This document shows positions 1-8,799 of a stretch of DNA of 64,000 nt, piece after piece. Under the pieces are notes generated by a model. That model was not told the DNA's origin. It was given only the letters and a program-made list of their open reading frames with translations, and did not search any database. Positions within the stretch are counted from its first letter, which is position 1, and the number at the start of each line of letters is the position of its first letter. A program made the position numbers and the translations under genes. Source of the stretch: UBA9662 sp002729415 (GTDB lineage: Bacteria; Poribacteria; WGA-4E; UBA9662); contig PBXZ01000078.1 of NCBI GenBank assembly GCA_002729415.1, positions 1-64,000 on the forward strand. The letters are read 5' to 3'.

Positions 1-657
1 CGATCAGGGAATGGCCTCGACGGCAAAATCGTTGGTGATGTAACACTGGATGGCGGAAAAGTCGGCAAAGCTGCCAGATTCAAAAATAAAGGTTATCTGG
101 ACTTAAATGGGCCCAAGGTGCCTAAAAATCTGATTCCTACCAAAGGGTTCAGCCTGCTGGCTTGGGTCAATGTTGAAGCCGATGGCGACCAAGCAGTCTT
201 TAATGCCTGGGCAGCTGATGGTCAATGGCTGATTCACCCGGAAGTCCGTCCAGGTGGAGGTATCTACCGATGGACAGTCAGGGGCGATAAGCCGTTGGGG
301 ACAATTGGCGAAGTTAAGGCAGGGAAACCGGTCAAAAACGAATGGCACCATTTTGCTGCCATCTATGATTCAGTAAGCGGAGTTGCCACTCTTTATATTG
401 ATGGTAAAGAGGCCGGTAAAGACGCACGTGCCGATAGTAAAGGTAAAACCGTCAATAAAAACTGGGATCAAGGGGCTCGTGTTGGCCAAAACGCTGATAA
501 TGGCCGTCCATTTGTTGGCAGGATGGATGAAATCGGACTCTGGAATGAGGCATTAGCCGCAGATCAGGTCAAGAAATATATGGATGGTCTTCCCAAAGCA
601 GCAGTTGATGCCAAAGGTAAACTGGCTTCAAAATGGGGACATATCAAATCACTGTAA
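1..657 (+). CDS. LamG/concanavalin A-like secreted protein, 5' truncated by window
   Basis: The reading frame is open from base 1 to the TAA at 655-657, so only the last 218 residues are seen; the signal peptide lies outside the window. The sequence holds one LamG (laminin-G-like, concanavalin A-like jelly-roll) domain, with the usual strands around FSLLAWVN, HHFAAIYD, LYIDGK and a closing MDEIGLW. It is a close paralog of the two complete genes that follow, sharing HPEVRPG, GIYRW and QGARVG. It ends in a KLASKW tail like theirs. LamG proteins of this type are usually extracellular glycan- or protein-binding; the ligand here is unknown. A strong hairpin follows the stop codon. Confidence 0.85.
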   Translation, partial: RSGNGLDGKIVGDVTLDGGKVGKAARFKNKGYLDLNGPKVPKNLIPTKGFSLLAWVNVEADGDQAVFNAWAADGQWLIHPEVRPGGGIYRWTVRGDKPLGTIGEVKAGKPVKNEWHHFAAIYDSVSGVATLYIDGKEAGKDARADSKGKTVNKNWDQGARVGQNADNGRPFVGRMDEIGLWNEALAADQVKKYMDGLPKAAVDAKGKLASKWGHIKSL

Positions 658-679
658 TCACCCGTTTACACAATATCAA

Positions 680-712
680 AAAGGGTAATCTAATTTCTGG
701 ATTGCCCTTTTC
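680..712 (+). terminator. Intercistronic hairpin between LamG paralogs 1 and 2
   Basis: An 11-bp stem (680-690 with 700-710, one G-T pair) with a 9-nt loop ends in a short T run. It looks like a rho-independent terminator but sits only about 35 bases before the next ATG, which leaves little room for a promoter. It may be a leaky terminator or an mRNA-stabilising hairpin. Confidence 0.6.
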
Positions 713-745
713 ATTTTAAAATCTCGAGTTAAGAGGTCTATCCAG

Positions 746-1564
746 ATGAAAATAAAAATGCATATTTCCGCCATTTTAGCATTGGTGCTGATTAGCGGGA
801 TGTTACAAGTTTTTGCCGCTGGAGATAAAAACGAGGGTCTTGTCTTCTACTACGACTACTCCGAAACTAATGGCGATAAAGTGCCTGATCTCTCCGGTAA
901 TGGTTATGACGGAGAAGTAGTAGGCAGCTTCAAAATCGTCGAGGATAAGGAACGGGGTAAGGTAGGGGAGTTTAAAGGCGGTAACTGCTATCTTAAGTTG
1001 GACCCAGACAAAATCAAGGATGAGGGAAACATTCCCACTGAAGCATTTAGTTTGCTAGCTTGGGTCAACGTCGTCGGGGATGGAGATCAAGCGATCTTTA
1101 ATGCCTGGTCATCCGATGGTCAATGGCTAACTCACCCGGAAGTCCGTCCAGGCTCAGGAATCTACCGATGGCTGGTTAGAGGTGATAAACCTGAAGGAAC
1201 ACTTGGCGAAGTTAAGGCAGGAAAACCGGAAAAAGGTGCGTGGCACCATTTTGCTGGTACCTATGATTCAGCAACAGGAAAAACCGTTCTCTATATTGAT
1301 GGTAAAGTAGTTGGTAGCGACGAACGTGCAGGAAGCAAAGGGAAAACCGTCAATGAAAACTGGGCTCAAGGGGCACGTGTAGGATTTAACGTGGACAATG
1401 CGCGCCAGTTCATGGGAAAGATGGATGAAATCTCACTCTGGGAACGTAACATCACCAAAAACGAAGTTAATGAAATAATTGAGCTAGGACTTGACGGCTA
1501 TCTAGCTGTTAATTCAGCTGAAAAACTAGCTACGACTTGGGCAACAGTTAAGTCAAAAAGATAG
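746..1564 (+). CDS. LamG domain secreted protein (paralog 2)
   Basis: A complete 272-residue protein. Residues 1-25 form a clear signal peptide (MKIKM, a hydrophobic stretch, then VFAAG), so it is exported. Residues about 30-255 form one LamG/concanavalin A-like fold: VFYYDYSE, DLSGNGYDG, FSLLAWVNV, WHHFAGTYD, LYIDGK, MDEISLW. The C-terminal tail KLATTWATVK recurs in the next paralog. The start is supported by the signal peptide and by a purine-rich AAGAGG upstream (731-736). The family usually binds glycans or matrix-like proteins; no catalytic residues are visible. A hairpin precedes it and another follows it. The function is inferred from fold only. Confidence 0.88.
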   Translation: MKIKMHISAILALVLISGMLQVFAAGDKNEGLVFYYDYSETNGDKVPDLSGNGYDGEVVGSFKIVEDKERGKVGEFKGGNCYLKLDPDKIKDEGNIPTEAFSLLAWVNVVGDGDQAIFNAWSSDGQWLTHPEVRPGSGIYRWLVRGDKPEGTLGEVKAGKPEKGAWHHFAGTYDSATGKTVLYIDGKVVGSDERAGSKGKTVNENWAQGARVGFNVDNARQFMGKMDEISLWERNITKNEVNEIIELGLDGYLAVNSAEKLATTWATVKSKR

Positions 1565-1599
1565 GATTATTAAGGTGAGTGTCTTTCACTCAATACCAG

Positions 1600-1632
1600 A
1601 AGGGTAATTTGGGTTTCTAAATTACCCTTTTC
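1600..1632 (+). terminator. Intercistronic hairpin between LamG paralogs 2 and 3
   Basis: An 11-bp perfect stem (1600-1610 with 1619-1629), an 8-nt loop and a T-rich tail. Its sequence and its place (about 26 bases before the next ATG) copy the hairpin ahead of paralog 2, so the hairpin and gene were duplicated as one unit. Confidence 0.6.
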
Positions 1633-1657
1633 ATTTTAAAGGCAAGGAATCTGTAAA

Positions 1658-2464
1658 ATGAAAATAAAAGTGTCTATTTCCTATATTTTAGTACTCGTGC
1701 TAATTAGNGGTGTGNTACAAGTTTTTGCGGCTGGAGATAAAAGCGAGGGTCTCGTCTTCTACTATGATTACTCTGAAATTAATAATGGCAAAGTAGCTGA
1801 CCAGTCTGGCAACAGTTACGACGGAGAAATNGAAGGAAANATCAAAATTGTCGAGGATCCAGAACGTGGTAAAGTGGCGCAATTTGAATCGGGAAGTTAC
1901 CTTAAACTAGAACCTGAAAAAGTCAAAAAAGACGGAAATATCCCAACTAATGCCTTTAGCGTTTTAGCATGGGTAAACGTTGAAAATAATGGTGCTCACC
2001 ACGCAATTTTTAACGCGCGATCAGCTGACAANACATGGTTAACTCACCCAGAAATACGTGTAGGCGAAGCAACATACCGCTGGNTGCTCCGTGCAGCAGC
2101 CGGGAATAAAATATTCGACATGAAAGCTGGTAGCCCCAAACCAGGTAAATGGGTACATTATGCTGGTACTTATGATCGAAAGAAAAAGCCGGGGGCAATT
2201 CTATTTATTGATGGCAAACCGGTTGGAGAAGCAGCAGGAGACCTTCCTGTTTCGGCAGACTGGGACCAAGGAGCGCGCGTGGGGTTTAATATTGACAACA
2301 AACGCCCGTTTACAGGTATGATGGATGAGGTCTCTGTTTGGGAATATGGCTTCAGCCAAGAAGAAATTCAAGAAATAATCGAGAAAGGTCTCGACGGTTT
2401 TCTAGCTGTTAATCCAGTTGAAAAATTAGCCACCACTTGGGCAACAGTCAAATCAAGCAGATAA
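1658..2464 (+). CDS. LamG domain secreted protein (paralog 3)
   Basis: A complete 268-residue protein with the same plan as paralog 2: signal peptide (residues 1-25, ending VFAAG), one LamG domain and a KLATTWATVK tail. It is the most diverged copy in the middle, where the GDKPEG segment is replaced by an alanine-rich AAAGNK stretch and the hairpin turn before LFIDGKP is shorter. Six ambiguous bases lie in it, four of them at third codon positions, which fits a real, conserved gene. It is convergent with the HEAT gene (27 bases between stop codons) and no hairpin follows it. Confidence 0.87.
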   Translation: MKIKVSISYILVLVLIXGVXQVFAAGDKSEGLVFYYDYSEINNGKVADQSGNSYDGEXEGXIKIVEDPERGKVAQFESGSYLKLEPEKVKKDGNIPTNAFSVLAWVNVENNGAHHAIFNARSADXTWLTHPEIRVGEATYRWXLRAAAGNKIFDMKAGSPKPGKWVHYAGTYDRKKKPGAILFIDGKPVGEAAGDLPVSADWDQGARVGFNIDNKRPFTGMMDEVSVWEYGFSQEEIQEIIEKGLDGFLAVNPVEKLATTWATVKSSR

Positions 2465-2490
2465 TTCGTCTCAGGCGCATAAATCTTAAC

Positions 2491-3660
2491 TCAATCTGGC
2501 TTTTTCCTGTTTTCAAGATAATGATTGACGGCTTTGACAGCTTCTGGGCTATCAATCCTCTTCAATACTGCAAACGTACCTGAACTAACTCTTTTATCGG
2601 AATCGCCTAGCAACTTAATTAAATCCTTAACGGCTCCAGACGCAGCCTGCCCCATCTTTCCTAAAGCCACAATTGCTTTATAACGTATGGTTGCGTCTTT
2701 ATTATGCAACTGCAAGATAAGGGATTTCACTTTCTTCTCGATGGCGAGTGCGTCAAGTTCCCTAATTTTTTTTAAGCTATATTTAGCAAAACCACGAGTA
2801 AATTCGTCTTTGCTATTTAAGGCTTGAGTTAAAATTAACATGGTCTTTTTTCGGCTTGAGGGATCAACTTTAGCCAATGCGGCGGCAGCCGAAACACGTA
2901 CGCTTACATCATTATCGTCCAAGGTAGCCGTCAAAGCGAGTAAAGTTTCCTTAGACAGCTTGTCAATGCGGCTCAGCGAAAATGCGGCGGTGCGACGAAC
3001 AATTTTATTAGTATCACTTAGTGCATCTATCAATGCGGGTATAGCCGCCTTTCCAATTCCACTCAATGCCATCGCAGCGTTACTGCGTATCATCTCGTTT
3101 TCACTCTTTAACGCTCTTCCCAAAACCGGTACGGCAATGCTGGCAGCAGGGCCAATCTGCCCCAACGACTTTACCGCATTAACGCTAACTTCCCAGTTTA
3201 CATCGTCTACAGCATCTATTAAAAAAGGGACTGCAGCCTTGGCGCTTCCACCAATGCTGCCAAGCGCAGACGTCGCATTTAACCGCACAGTCCAATCACC
3301 ATCACCAAGTGCTGTAATTAACGCTGGTACTGATTCGCCAGCATCTCTTCCAATACGTCCCAAGGCAAAGGCAGCATTGCGGCGTACATACCGAGATTCA
3401 TCATTNAGAGAATCAATCAGCAACGGAATAGCAATCTGCGCTTTATGACCGAAAGCTCCTAGTTTCTTAGCCGCTTTACTACGAACAGTTATATCTTCAT
3501 CATTGAGTTGACCCATGAGAAATTTTATCTGGGATTCATCTTGCTGGGCAACAACTGTCAGACACAAACAAAGCATTAAATGACATACTAGAAAAAACTT
3601 TTGTGTCAGGTATGGATGCCTAATCCCAAAGTTAAAACGGCAAAGGCCCATCTTTCTCAT
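2491..3660 (-). CDS. HEAT-repeat (PBS-lyase-like) protein
   Basis: A 389-residue protein with an N-terminal hydrophobic segment (LVCHLMLCLCLTVVAQQ, about residues 25-40) that looks like a signal peptide after a long positive N-region, so the mature part is probably periplasmic or surface-exposed. From about residue 45 to the end there are about ten HEAT/PBS-lyase repeats of 30-37 residues, with a recurring pattern such as VRRNAAFALGRIG, VRLNATSALGSIG and VRVSAAAALAKVD. Such repeats are protein-interaction scaffolds; no catalytic function is implied. Its ATG overlaps the stop of the upstream CRTAC1-like gene (ATGA), so the two are probably translationally coupled. Confidence 0.85.
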   Translation of the reverse strand: MRKMGLCRFNFGIRHPYLTQKFFLVCHLMLCLCLTVVAQQDESQIKFLMGQLNDEDITVRSKAAKKLGAFGHKAQIAIPLLIDSXNDESRYVRRNAAFALGRIGRDAGESVPALITALGDGDWTVRLNATSALGSIGGSAKAAVPFLIDAVDDVNWEVSVNAVKSLGQIGPAASIAVPVLGRALKSENEMIRSNAAMALSGIGKAAIPALIDALSDTNKIVRRTAAFSLSRIDKLSKETLLALTATLDDNDVSVRVSAAAALAKVDPSSRKKTMLILTQALNSKDEFTRGFAKYSLKKIRELDALAIEKKVKSLILQLHNKDATIRYKAIVALGKMGQAASGAVKDLIKLLGDSDKRVSSGTFAVLKRIDSPEAVKAVNHYLENRKKPD

Positions 3661-5366
3661 ATCTTTTCAGTAATCTTGATCAACTGATTAGCCTTGATGT
3701 TAGCCAGCGTTTGTTTGCTACCGCTCGGCCAATGTACTTCAATTTTATCAACAACCTTTTTCTCTCCTAAGCCAAAGATGACACGAAGGTCATTGGCTGA
3801 GAGATAACTAGCAGCACTTTGGACTTCAGCAATACGGACGTTCCCTTCTGTAATGATACGAATACGTGCTCCAATTCCATCACGGTTACTTTGTGTCCCA
3901 ATTAGTTTAATTGCAAGCCAATTATTGGCGTTTCCTCCATCATTCCGAAGTAGGGTCACGCTTTGATTACAATTGAAAACAAGGAGGTCCACATCACCAT
4001 CGTTATCATAATCTCCGAAAGCGGCCCCACGACCAACGTACTTATCCGAAAAGTACTTTCCTGAAGAAGCAGAGACTTCAGTATAAGTTCCATCACCGTT
4101 CCCTCTGTACAGTTGGTCTCTCTGCGGATAAGTCGACTTCCTGGTATTTGGATCAATAAATTCCTGTACGTCACCATTGGCCACAAAAATGTCTAACTCA
4201 CCATCATTGTCATAGTCAAAGAATTTTGTTCCAAATCCAACCAACGAAGCAGAGACACCACCCAAACGAGCTTCGTCACTTATATCAGTGAAGGTCCCAT
4301 CACCGAGACTTTTGTAAAGTGTGTTGGTTTCCGTATTAGTGACAAAAATATCAAGCCAGCCATCCTTATTATAATCTGCTATGTCAACTCCCATTCCACC
4401 TTCCGGTATACCATCTTTATTAAAAGCCGTTCCCGATGAAAAAGCAATATCATCGAAAATCCCCCCATTATTCAAATAAAAGTAGTTTCGGTCAGTATCA
4501 TTAGCAATATATATATCAGGATAACCATTATTATCACAATCACCTACCCCAATCCCTAATCCCCTACACGGAATGGCATTGTAAACGCCGGATCTTTTGG
4601 TTGCATCAGTAAAAGTCCCATCCCCATTGTTTTGATAAAGGACGTCTTTAGCTGGGCGAAACGTTCGCGGATGACAATATTCAATCGCTCCGGTTTTCAG
4701 ATTGATACACGGTTTCATTGATGTACTGTACTCTACATAATTAACAACGTACAAGTCTAGATCCCCATCCAAATCAAAGTCTAGAAAGGCACAACCTGTA
4801 CTCCAACCCGCGTTGCCAACCTTTGCTTTTTGAGTAACATCTATAAAACTTCCATCTCCTTGATTCTGGTAAAGTACATTAGGACCATAGTTGGTTACAT
4901 AGATGTCGACAAAACCATCATTGTTATAGTCTCCCACGGCGATTCCCATCCCGTAACGGGAATCGCCAACACGAGCTTTTTTCGTAACATCAGAAAAAGT
5001 CCCATTACCATTATTGTTTCTATAGAGCATATTCCCGTAAGTAACCCGACTTTTTTTCCTTTCCAAAAAACCGCCGTTTACAACGTATAAATCCAAAAAC
5101 CCATCGTTGTCATAATCCAAGAATGCCGCACCCGCCCCCATAGTTTCAACAATGTGACGACGCTGACTCTTACCATTGTAGTGCTTGAATTTAATACCTG
5201 AATCCTGGGTAACATCTGTAAACACAACCGAACGATTATCAGCATAACCTAATTGACTCAACAAGGTTAAAACGGACAAGACCAAACAAAACCAGATACA
5301 GAACAAAATCATTCCGGCGGTTCGATCTAAGACCTGTTTAATCTCAACTGTGTAGTAATAGCTCAT
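3657..5366 (-). CDS. CRTAC1-like FG-GAP/VCBS repeat protein with ASPIC/UnbV domain
   Basis: A 569-residue exported protein. Residues about 18-42 form the hydrophobic part of a signal peptide (ILFCIWFCLVLSVLTLL). The body carries repeated FG-GAP/VCBS blades with calcium-binding-type motifs (FLDYDNDGFLDLYVVN, VGDYNNDGFVDIYVTN, FGDYDNDGDVDLLVFN), giving a predicted beta-propeller. The last 90 residues are an ASPIC/UnbV domain (NRDGIGARI, SYLSANDLRVIFGLG, VHWPSGS). Proteins of this build are common in planctomycete-like and poribacterial genomes, and their substrates are mostly unknown. The gene is the first of a two-gene unit with the HEAT protein (4-base ATGA overlap). Confidence 0.9.
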   Translation of the reverse strand: MSYYYTVEIKQVLDRTAGMILFCIWFCLVLSVLTLLSQLGYADNRSVVFTDVTQDSGIKFKHYNGKSQRRHIVETMGAGAAFLDYDNDGFLDLYVVNGGFLERKKSRVTYGNMLYRNNNGNGTFSDVTKKARVGDSRYGMGIAVGDYNNDGFVDIYVTNYGPNVLYQNQGDGSFIDVTQKAKVGNAGWSTGCAFLDFDLDGDLDLYVVNYVEYSTSMKPCINLKTGAIEYCHPRTFRPAKDVLYQNNGDGTFTDATKRSGVYNAIPCRGLGIGVGDCDNNGYPDIYIANDTDRNYFYLNNGGIFDDIAFSSGTAFNKDGIPEGGMGVDIADYNKDGWLDIFVTNTETNTLYKSLGDGTFTDISDEARLGGVSASLVGFGTKFFDYDNDGELDIFVANGDVQEFIDPNTRKSTYPQRDQLYRGNGDGTYTEVSASSGKYFSDKYVGRGAAFGDYDNDGDVDLLVFNCNQSVTLLRNDGGNANNWLAIKLIGTQSNRDGIGARIRIITEGNVRIAEVQSAASYLSANDLRVIFGLGEKKVVDKIEVHWPSGSKQTLANIKANQLIKITEKI

Positions 5367-5516
5367 CTATTTCGTCCTTCAGAATTACTTACCAAATTGA
5401 TCTTATGCTAACTGAATACTTAGATTTTATCATATTTTCTCTAAATCTCAAAAGGAGTTATGGTTACAAATAAAAAGGCAAAGAAAGTATTCAATGGAAA
5501 CAAAGAAAAAAGTTCT

Positions 5517-6392
5517 TTATACGACACCTCCACATTCACGAACACGATTAATCTGAAGACGACTTCGGTGCTGATATTGACGCAATGTTTCAATTTGGTA
5601 CTTCTGGCATAATTGTCGAACGCTTACAGTGGAATCCACTGATCTAATCAGAGTCCATGCCTCCATATTGTACCGCTGTTCAATTTCAACCTTTCCCTTA
5701 TAGTCCAGAAGCATTTTCTGAACCTTTTCCTGTGTATAATTATCGTGAATGAAGACTCGATCGAGGTCAAGCGTAGCAATAAAATGTTGTTCCCGTGGAT
5801 TTTGGCAAACCATCTCTTTTCCAGTAACATCTATAATGTTTCCAGCACCTACTGGCACAATATAATAATGGTATAATTCGGCAAAAGCATTTAATGGCAT
5901 ACCACCTCCATAGGCACTTGGCCAAAAAACAATCTCAGCACCCAAATCATCCGCACATTGCCAAAGTTCAGGAAAATTAATATCAAAGCAGGTTAATATA
6001 CATATCCGACCAATGTCAGTTTCAAAATATTTAACGCCATCTTGACTGGGTGAAAGGTTTTCTCCCCAGAAAACAAACACTTTACGATAGCTGCCAACAA
6101 TCTCACCTTTCCGTCCAATAAGAACGACCGTATTATATTGCTTATCCTGATCATCCTCCACGATTGGACAAATGACATACATTCCGTATTGTCGTGCCAG
6201 TTTACCAACCGCATCGGTTATTGGACCAGGGATAGGTTCTGGATGATTGCCTGCAAATATTTCGGGCAGGCAAGCGATGTCAACTCCAAACTCACCAGAC
6301 GTTTTCAGATGATCCAAAGCCAATGCTAGCTTGCTCCGGTAATCACCATTGCTCCCAATGGCGATCGCAGACACTTTTATTTTTGATAACAT
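5517..6392 (-). CDS. Carbon-nitrogen hydrolase (nitrilase superfamily)
   Basis: A 291-residue cytoplasmic enzyme. The Glu-Lys-Cys triad of the superfamily is visible: Glu in LPEIFAGN (about residue 43), Lys in SYRKVFVF (about 105) and the nucleophile Cys in LTCFDINFPE (about 135). These enzymes hydrolyse amides, carbamoyl groups or nitriles; the amidase/carbamoylase branches are more likely than true nitrilases because of the YRKVF and CFDINFPE forms, but the substrate cannot be read off. About 30 basic residues at the C-terminus extend beyond the usual domain. It stands alone, 150 bases upstream of the CRTAC1-like gene. Confidence 0.87.
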   Translation of the reverse strand: MLSKIKVSAIAIGSNGDYRSKLALALDHLKTSGEFGVDIACLPEIFAGNHPEPIPGPITDAVGKLARQYGMYVICPIVEDDQDKQYNTVVLIGRKGEIVGSYRKVFVFWGENLSPSQDGVKYFETDIGRICILTCFDINFPELWQCADDLGAEIVFWPSAYGGGMPLNAFAELYHYYIVPVGAGNIIDVTGKEMVCQNPREQHFIATLDLDRVFIHDNYTQEKVQKMLLDYKGKVEIEQRYNMEAWTLIRSVDSTVSVRQLCQKYQIETLRQYQHRSRLQINRVRECGGVV

Positions 6393-6658
6393 ACAATTTT
6401 CCTTAGTTGTATAAGCGTTGACCTAAGCTTAGTATAAAGCAATTGAGTGNGCACAAAACCAACTGAATAAAACAGTTTTCAAATACATACCAAGTATAGC
6501 CTAAACCAATCCTCGTTTAACCTTAGTACCATTCGCAAGGCACATGCTACTCCACAGCGTACATGCTATAAATTTATCATAAAACCTATAAATACAATGC
6601 CATATTTTCAATGATCAAAAAATCAGGCACAAATTTCAGCTGATGATCGAAAAATTTC

Positions 6659-6687
6659 TTGACTCTTAAGGCCGAATAAAATAGAAT
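6659..6687 (+). promoter_or_regulatory. Sigma70-type promoter of the PilZ-like gene
   Basis: TTGACT (6659-6664), a 17-base spacer and TAGAAT (6682-6687): five of six matches in each hexamer. The predicted start is near 6694, giving a leader of about 86 bases. The rest of the 387-base gap before this gene (6393-6779) is AT-rich, with no coding signal seen. Confidence 0.7.
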
Positions 6688-6715
6688 TAGTAGGTAGCCC
6701 CCACTATACATTTAG

Positions 6716-6747
6716 ACTCACAATAACCTCTACTCACAATGACCTCT
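6716..6747 (+). repeat. Two tandem 16-base repeats in the leader
   Basis: Two adjacent 16-base copies (6716-6731 and 6732-6747) differ at one base. They lie between the predicted transcription start and the ribosome binding site AGGGAG (6767-6772). They could be a binding site for a protein or simply a short duplication. Confidence 0.6.
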
Positions 6748-6779
6748 AAAAAGCTATCTAATCACCAGGGAGAAGAATC

Positions 6780-7643
6780 ATGGGTTTGAAAAGCAGACTG
6801 ATAGGAGAAGCAACGGAATTTGAAATACCTGAAACAAAAGAAGAGATTATTAAAGCGATCAAAGATTCGGAAGTTAACCGCGACGTTGAAATTGACTACG
6901 AACTGACGGAAGAAGTCGAAAACTTCCCTGATTACATGGACGAAGTACCTGCTAAACTCGGCTTTATACATTCCAAAATTGTTTGTGTCAATATCCCNCC
7001 AGTGGGAGAGTTCACAGAGCCGATTCCGGATGGAGCATTGTCAGACCAAGAATTGTATGCTTCAATCAGAGTTGGTGGCGTTGAAGAAGCAGAGGTNGTG
7101 GAAGAGTCTTATTTCGATCCGGAACTTGGACANGTTCTACAATTTTCTAACTACACCATGGATATCAGGGAAAGAAAATTTACCAGAATCGCATCACGTA
7201 TTTCCATGTCCATTTCTGCCAGTGAAGGTGAGGGCCGCAAAAAAAAAGTCATTCTGGCAGAGACTCCAGTTCAATCAATAGAAGTAAGCGGATCGGGAGT
7301 ATTAGTGGAGGTAAAACGAGGTTCAGGAATACATGAAGGAATGTCGGTTGATTTAACCGTTACCAACCCAAAGTTCCCGAAATTTAGCGAAGAAGACGAA
7401 TACCATGGAAAAACCACTTTGGTCTCTCGGATTGCTAGAGTCATTAAAAACCCNGACAAGCCAGATAACGATAATATCGCCGTNGCTTGGGTTTTTGAGA
7501 ACCCCTTTGANGAAGCGAAGGTCACTGACAAAATCTCATCATTTTGCATGCAGCAGAAGCTAGTTGAACACCAGCAAAGTGTNGAACAAGAACTCAGCGA
7601 TAAATACGGTGGAGGGTTCAAAAAGAAAGTCAAGAGATTCTAG
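6780..7643 (+). CDS. PilZ-like domain protein (possible c-di-GMP-binding)
   Basis: A 287-residue soluble protein with no signal peptide or membrane segment. Residues about 130-225 fit the outline of a PilZ domain: RKFTR (132-136) for the RxxxR arginine motif, then SIEVSGSG (166-173) where PilZ has D/NxSxxG, then beta strands ending in VSRIARVI. The first acidic position is Glu rather than Asp/Asn, so c-di-GMP binding is uncertain. The N-terminal 125 residues are acidic and not recognised; the tail is lysine-rich. All seven ambiguous bases in the gene are at third codon positions, strong evidence that it is translated. The start is fixed by AGGGAG 8 bases upstream. It is convergent with the ABC transporter operon. 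Confidence 0.7.
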   Translation: MGLKSRLIGEATEFEIPETKEEIIKAIKDSEVNRDVEIDYELTEEVENFPDYMDEVPAKLGFIHSKIVCVNIXPVGEFTEPIPDGALSDQELYASIRVGGVEEAEXVEESYFDPELGXVLQFSNYTMDIRERKFTRIASRISMSISASEGEGRKKKVILAETPVQSIEVSGSGVLVEVKRGSGIHEGMSVDLTVTNPKFPKFSEEDEYHGKTTLVSRIARVIKNXDKPDNDNIAXAWVFENPFXEAKVTDKISSFCMQQKLVEHQQSXEQELSDKYGGGFKKKVKRF

Positions 7644-7680
7644 TCATTTCGAAAACCACATAAGCCGTTGGTCAATTTCT

Positions 7681-8796
7681 TCACCGAATAGCTTCTCCAG
7701 TTATCGTGTCGAAGAAGAGCAGTTGTTTCTGATCAAAGTTTATCGAAACTATCTGTCCAACGGCTTTGTCAAAATCAGGTGAAGTTCTGACTTTCAGCAT
7801 TACCGTTTCTCCCTCCCCGTTCTCCCCCAAACTNAGATCTACAATTGTTTCAGCACCTAAGGATTCAAACTCATATATTTCAGCCGGAATACCATTTGTA
7901 CCTTGCCCGTCTTCCAAACTAATGTCTTCTGGGTGAACTCCAAGTATCACTTCACAATCCCTATCAACCGTTGCTAGTTTCTTTGCAATTTCCGCTTCNG
8001 TGATCTGCCACTGAAGATGNCCTAAGAAACTCATCCGAATATTCTCACCTTCAGCCAAAACCTCGCAAGGAATCAAATTTATGCTTGGGTTACCAATGAA
8101 ATCCGCCACAAAAAGGTTAGCAGGTGAACGATAGACCTCTGTGGCTGTTCCAACCTGCATTACTCCGCCATCCTTGAGGATCGCAATTCGATCCGCCATT
8201 GACATGGCTTCAGTTTGATCATGAGTCACATAAAGCGTCGTAATGCCCGTTTGACGTTGACGCCATTTAATCTCAGCCCGCATTTCAGCTCGCAATTTCG
8301 CATCTAATGCCGAGATTGGCTCATCCATTAAAAACACTTTTGGCTGGCGTACCATAGCACGACCAAGTCCAACACGTTGTGTTTCTCCACCACTAAGTTG
8401 ACTGGGTTGTCGTTCCAGAAGATGCTCAATATGCAACATCTCTGCGATCTCCACAACCCTTAAATTGATTTCAGAGTCGGAATGGCCCCTTGGGTGAAGG
8501 GGAAAAGCCATGTTTTCGTACACAGTCATGTGCGGATACAAAATATGTTCCTGAAAGACAAAGGCGACATCACGAGTGGCTGGGGTCATGTCCGATATCA
8601 ATTCATCATCCATATAAATCTCACCTTGTTCAGGTTGTTCCAAACCAGCTATACACCTAAGCNTCGTTGTTTTACCNGCNCCTGTGTGCCCCAAAATAAC
8701 GAAAAATTCGCCATCCTCAACATCAAGATTGAGATTATCTAAAGCNATTTGACCGGAAAAACTCTTCTTGATATTTTTTAGTCTTAGATTCGCCAT
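7681..8796 (-). CDS. Carbohydrate ABC importer ATPase (MalK/UgpC-like)
   Basis: A 371-residue ATPase of the CUT1 sugar-importer type. It shows Walker A (GHT..GKTT), the Q-loop region (VFQEHILYPHM), the ABC signature LSGGETQRVGLG, Walker B VFLMDEPISALD and the H-loop YVTHDQTEAMS. The last about 130 residues are the TOBE-type regulatory domain (GVHPEDISLEDG) of MalK-like proteins, which can receive regulatory signals. The ATG at 8796 is preferred over the GTG one codon upstream. It follows directly on the permease gene (3 bases between stop codon and ATG), so it is the last gene of the importer operon. Substrate: a sugar or polyol, not identifiable from sequence. Confidence 0.92.
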   Translation of the reverse strand: MANLRLKNIKKSFSGQXALDNLNLDVEDGEFFVILGHTXXGKTTXLRCIAGLEQPEQGEIYMDDELISDMTPATRDVAFVFQEHILYPHMTVYENMAFPLHPRGHSDSEINLRVVEIAEMLHIEHLLERQPSQLSGGETQRVGLGRAMVRQPKVFLMDEPISALDAKLRAEMRAEIKWRQRQTGITTLYVTHDQTEAMSMADRIAILKDGGVMQVGTATEVYRSPANLFVADFIGNPSINLIPCEVLAEGENIRMSFLXHLQWQIXEAEIAKKLATVDRDCEVILGVHPEDISLEDGQGTNGIPAEIYEFESLGAETIVDXSLGENGEGETVMLKVRTSPDFDKAVGQIVSINFDQKQLLFFDTITGEAIR

Positions 8797-8799
8797 CAC

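Noticed and set aside
2840..3448. Long plus-strand frame (202 codons)
   Set aside because: It lies antisense inside the HEAT-repeat gene and comes from the repeat pattern; its protein is low in structure and has no start signal.
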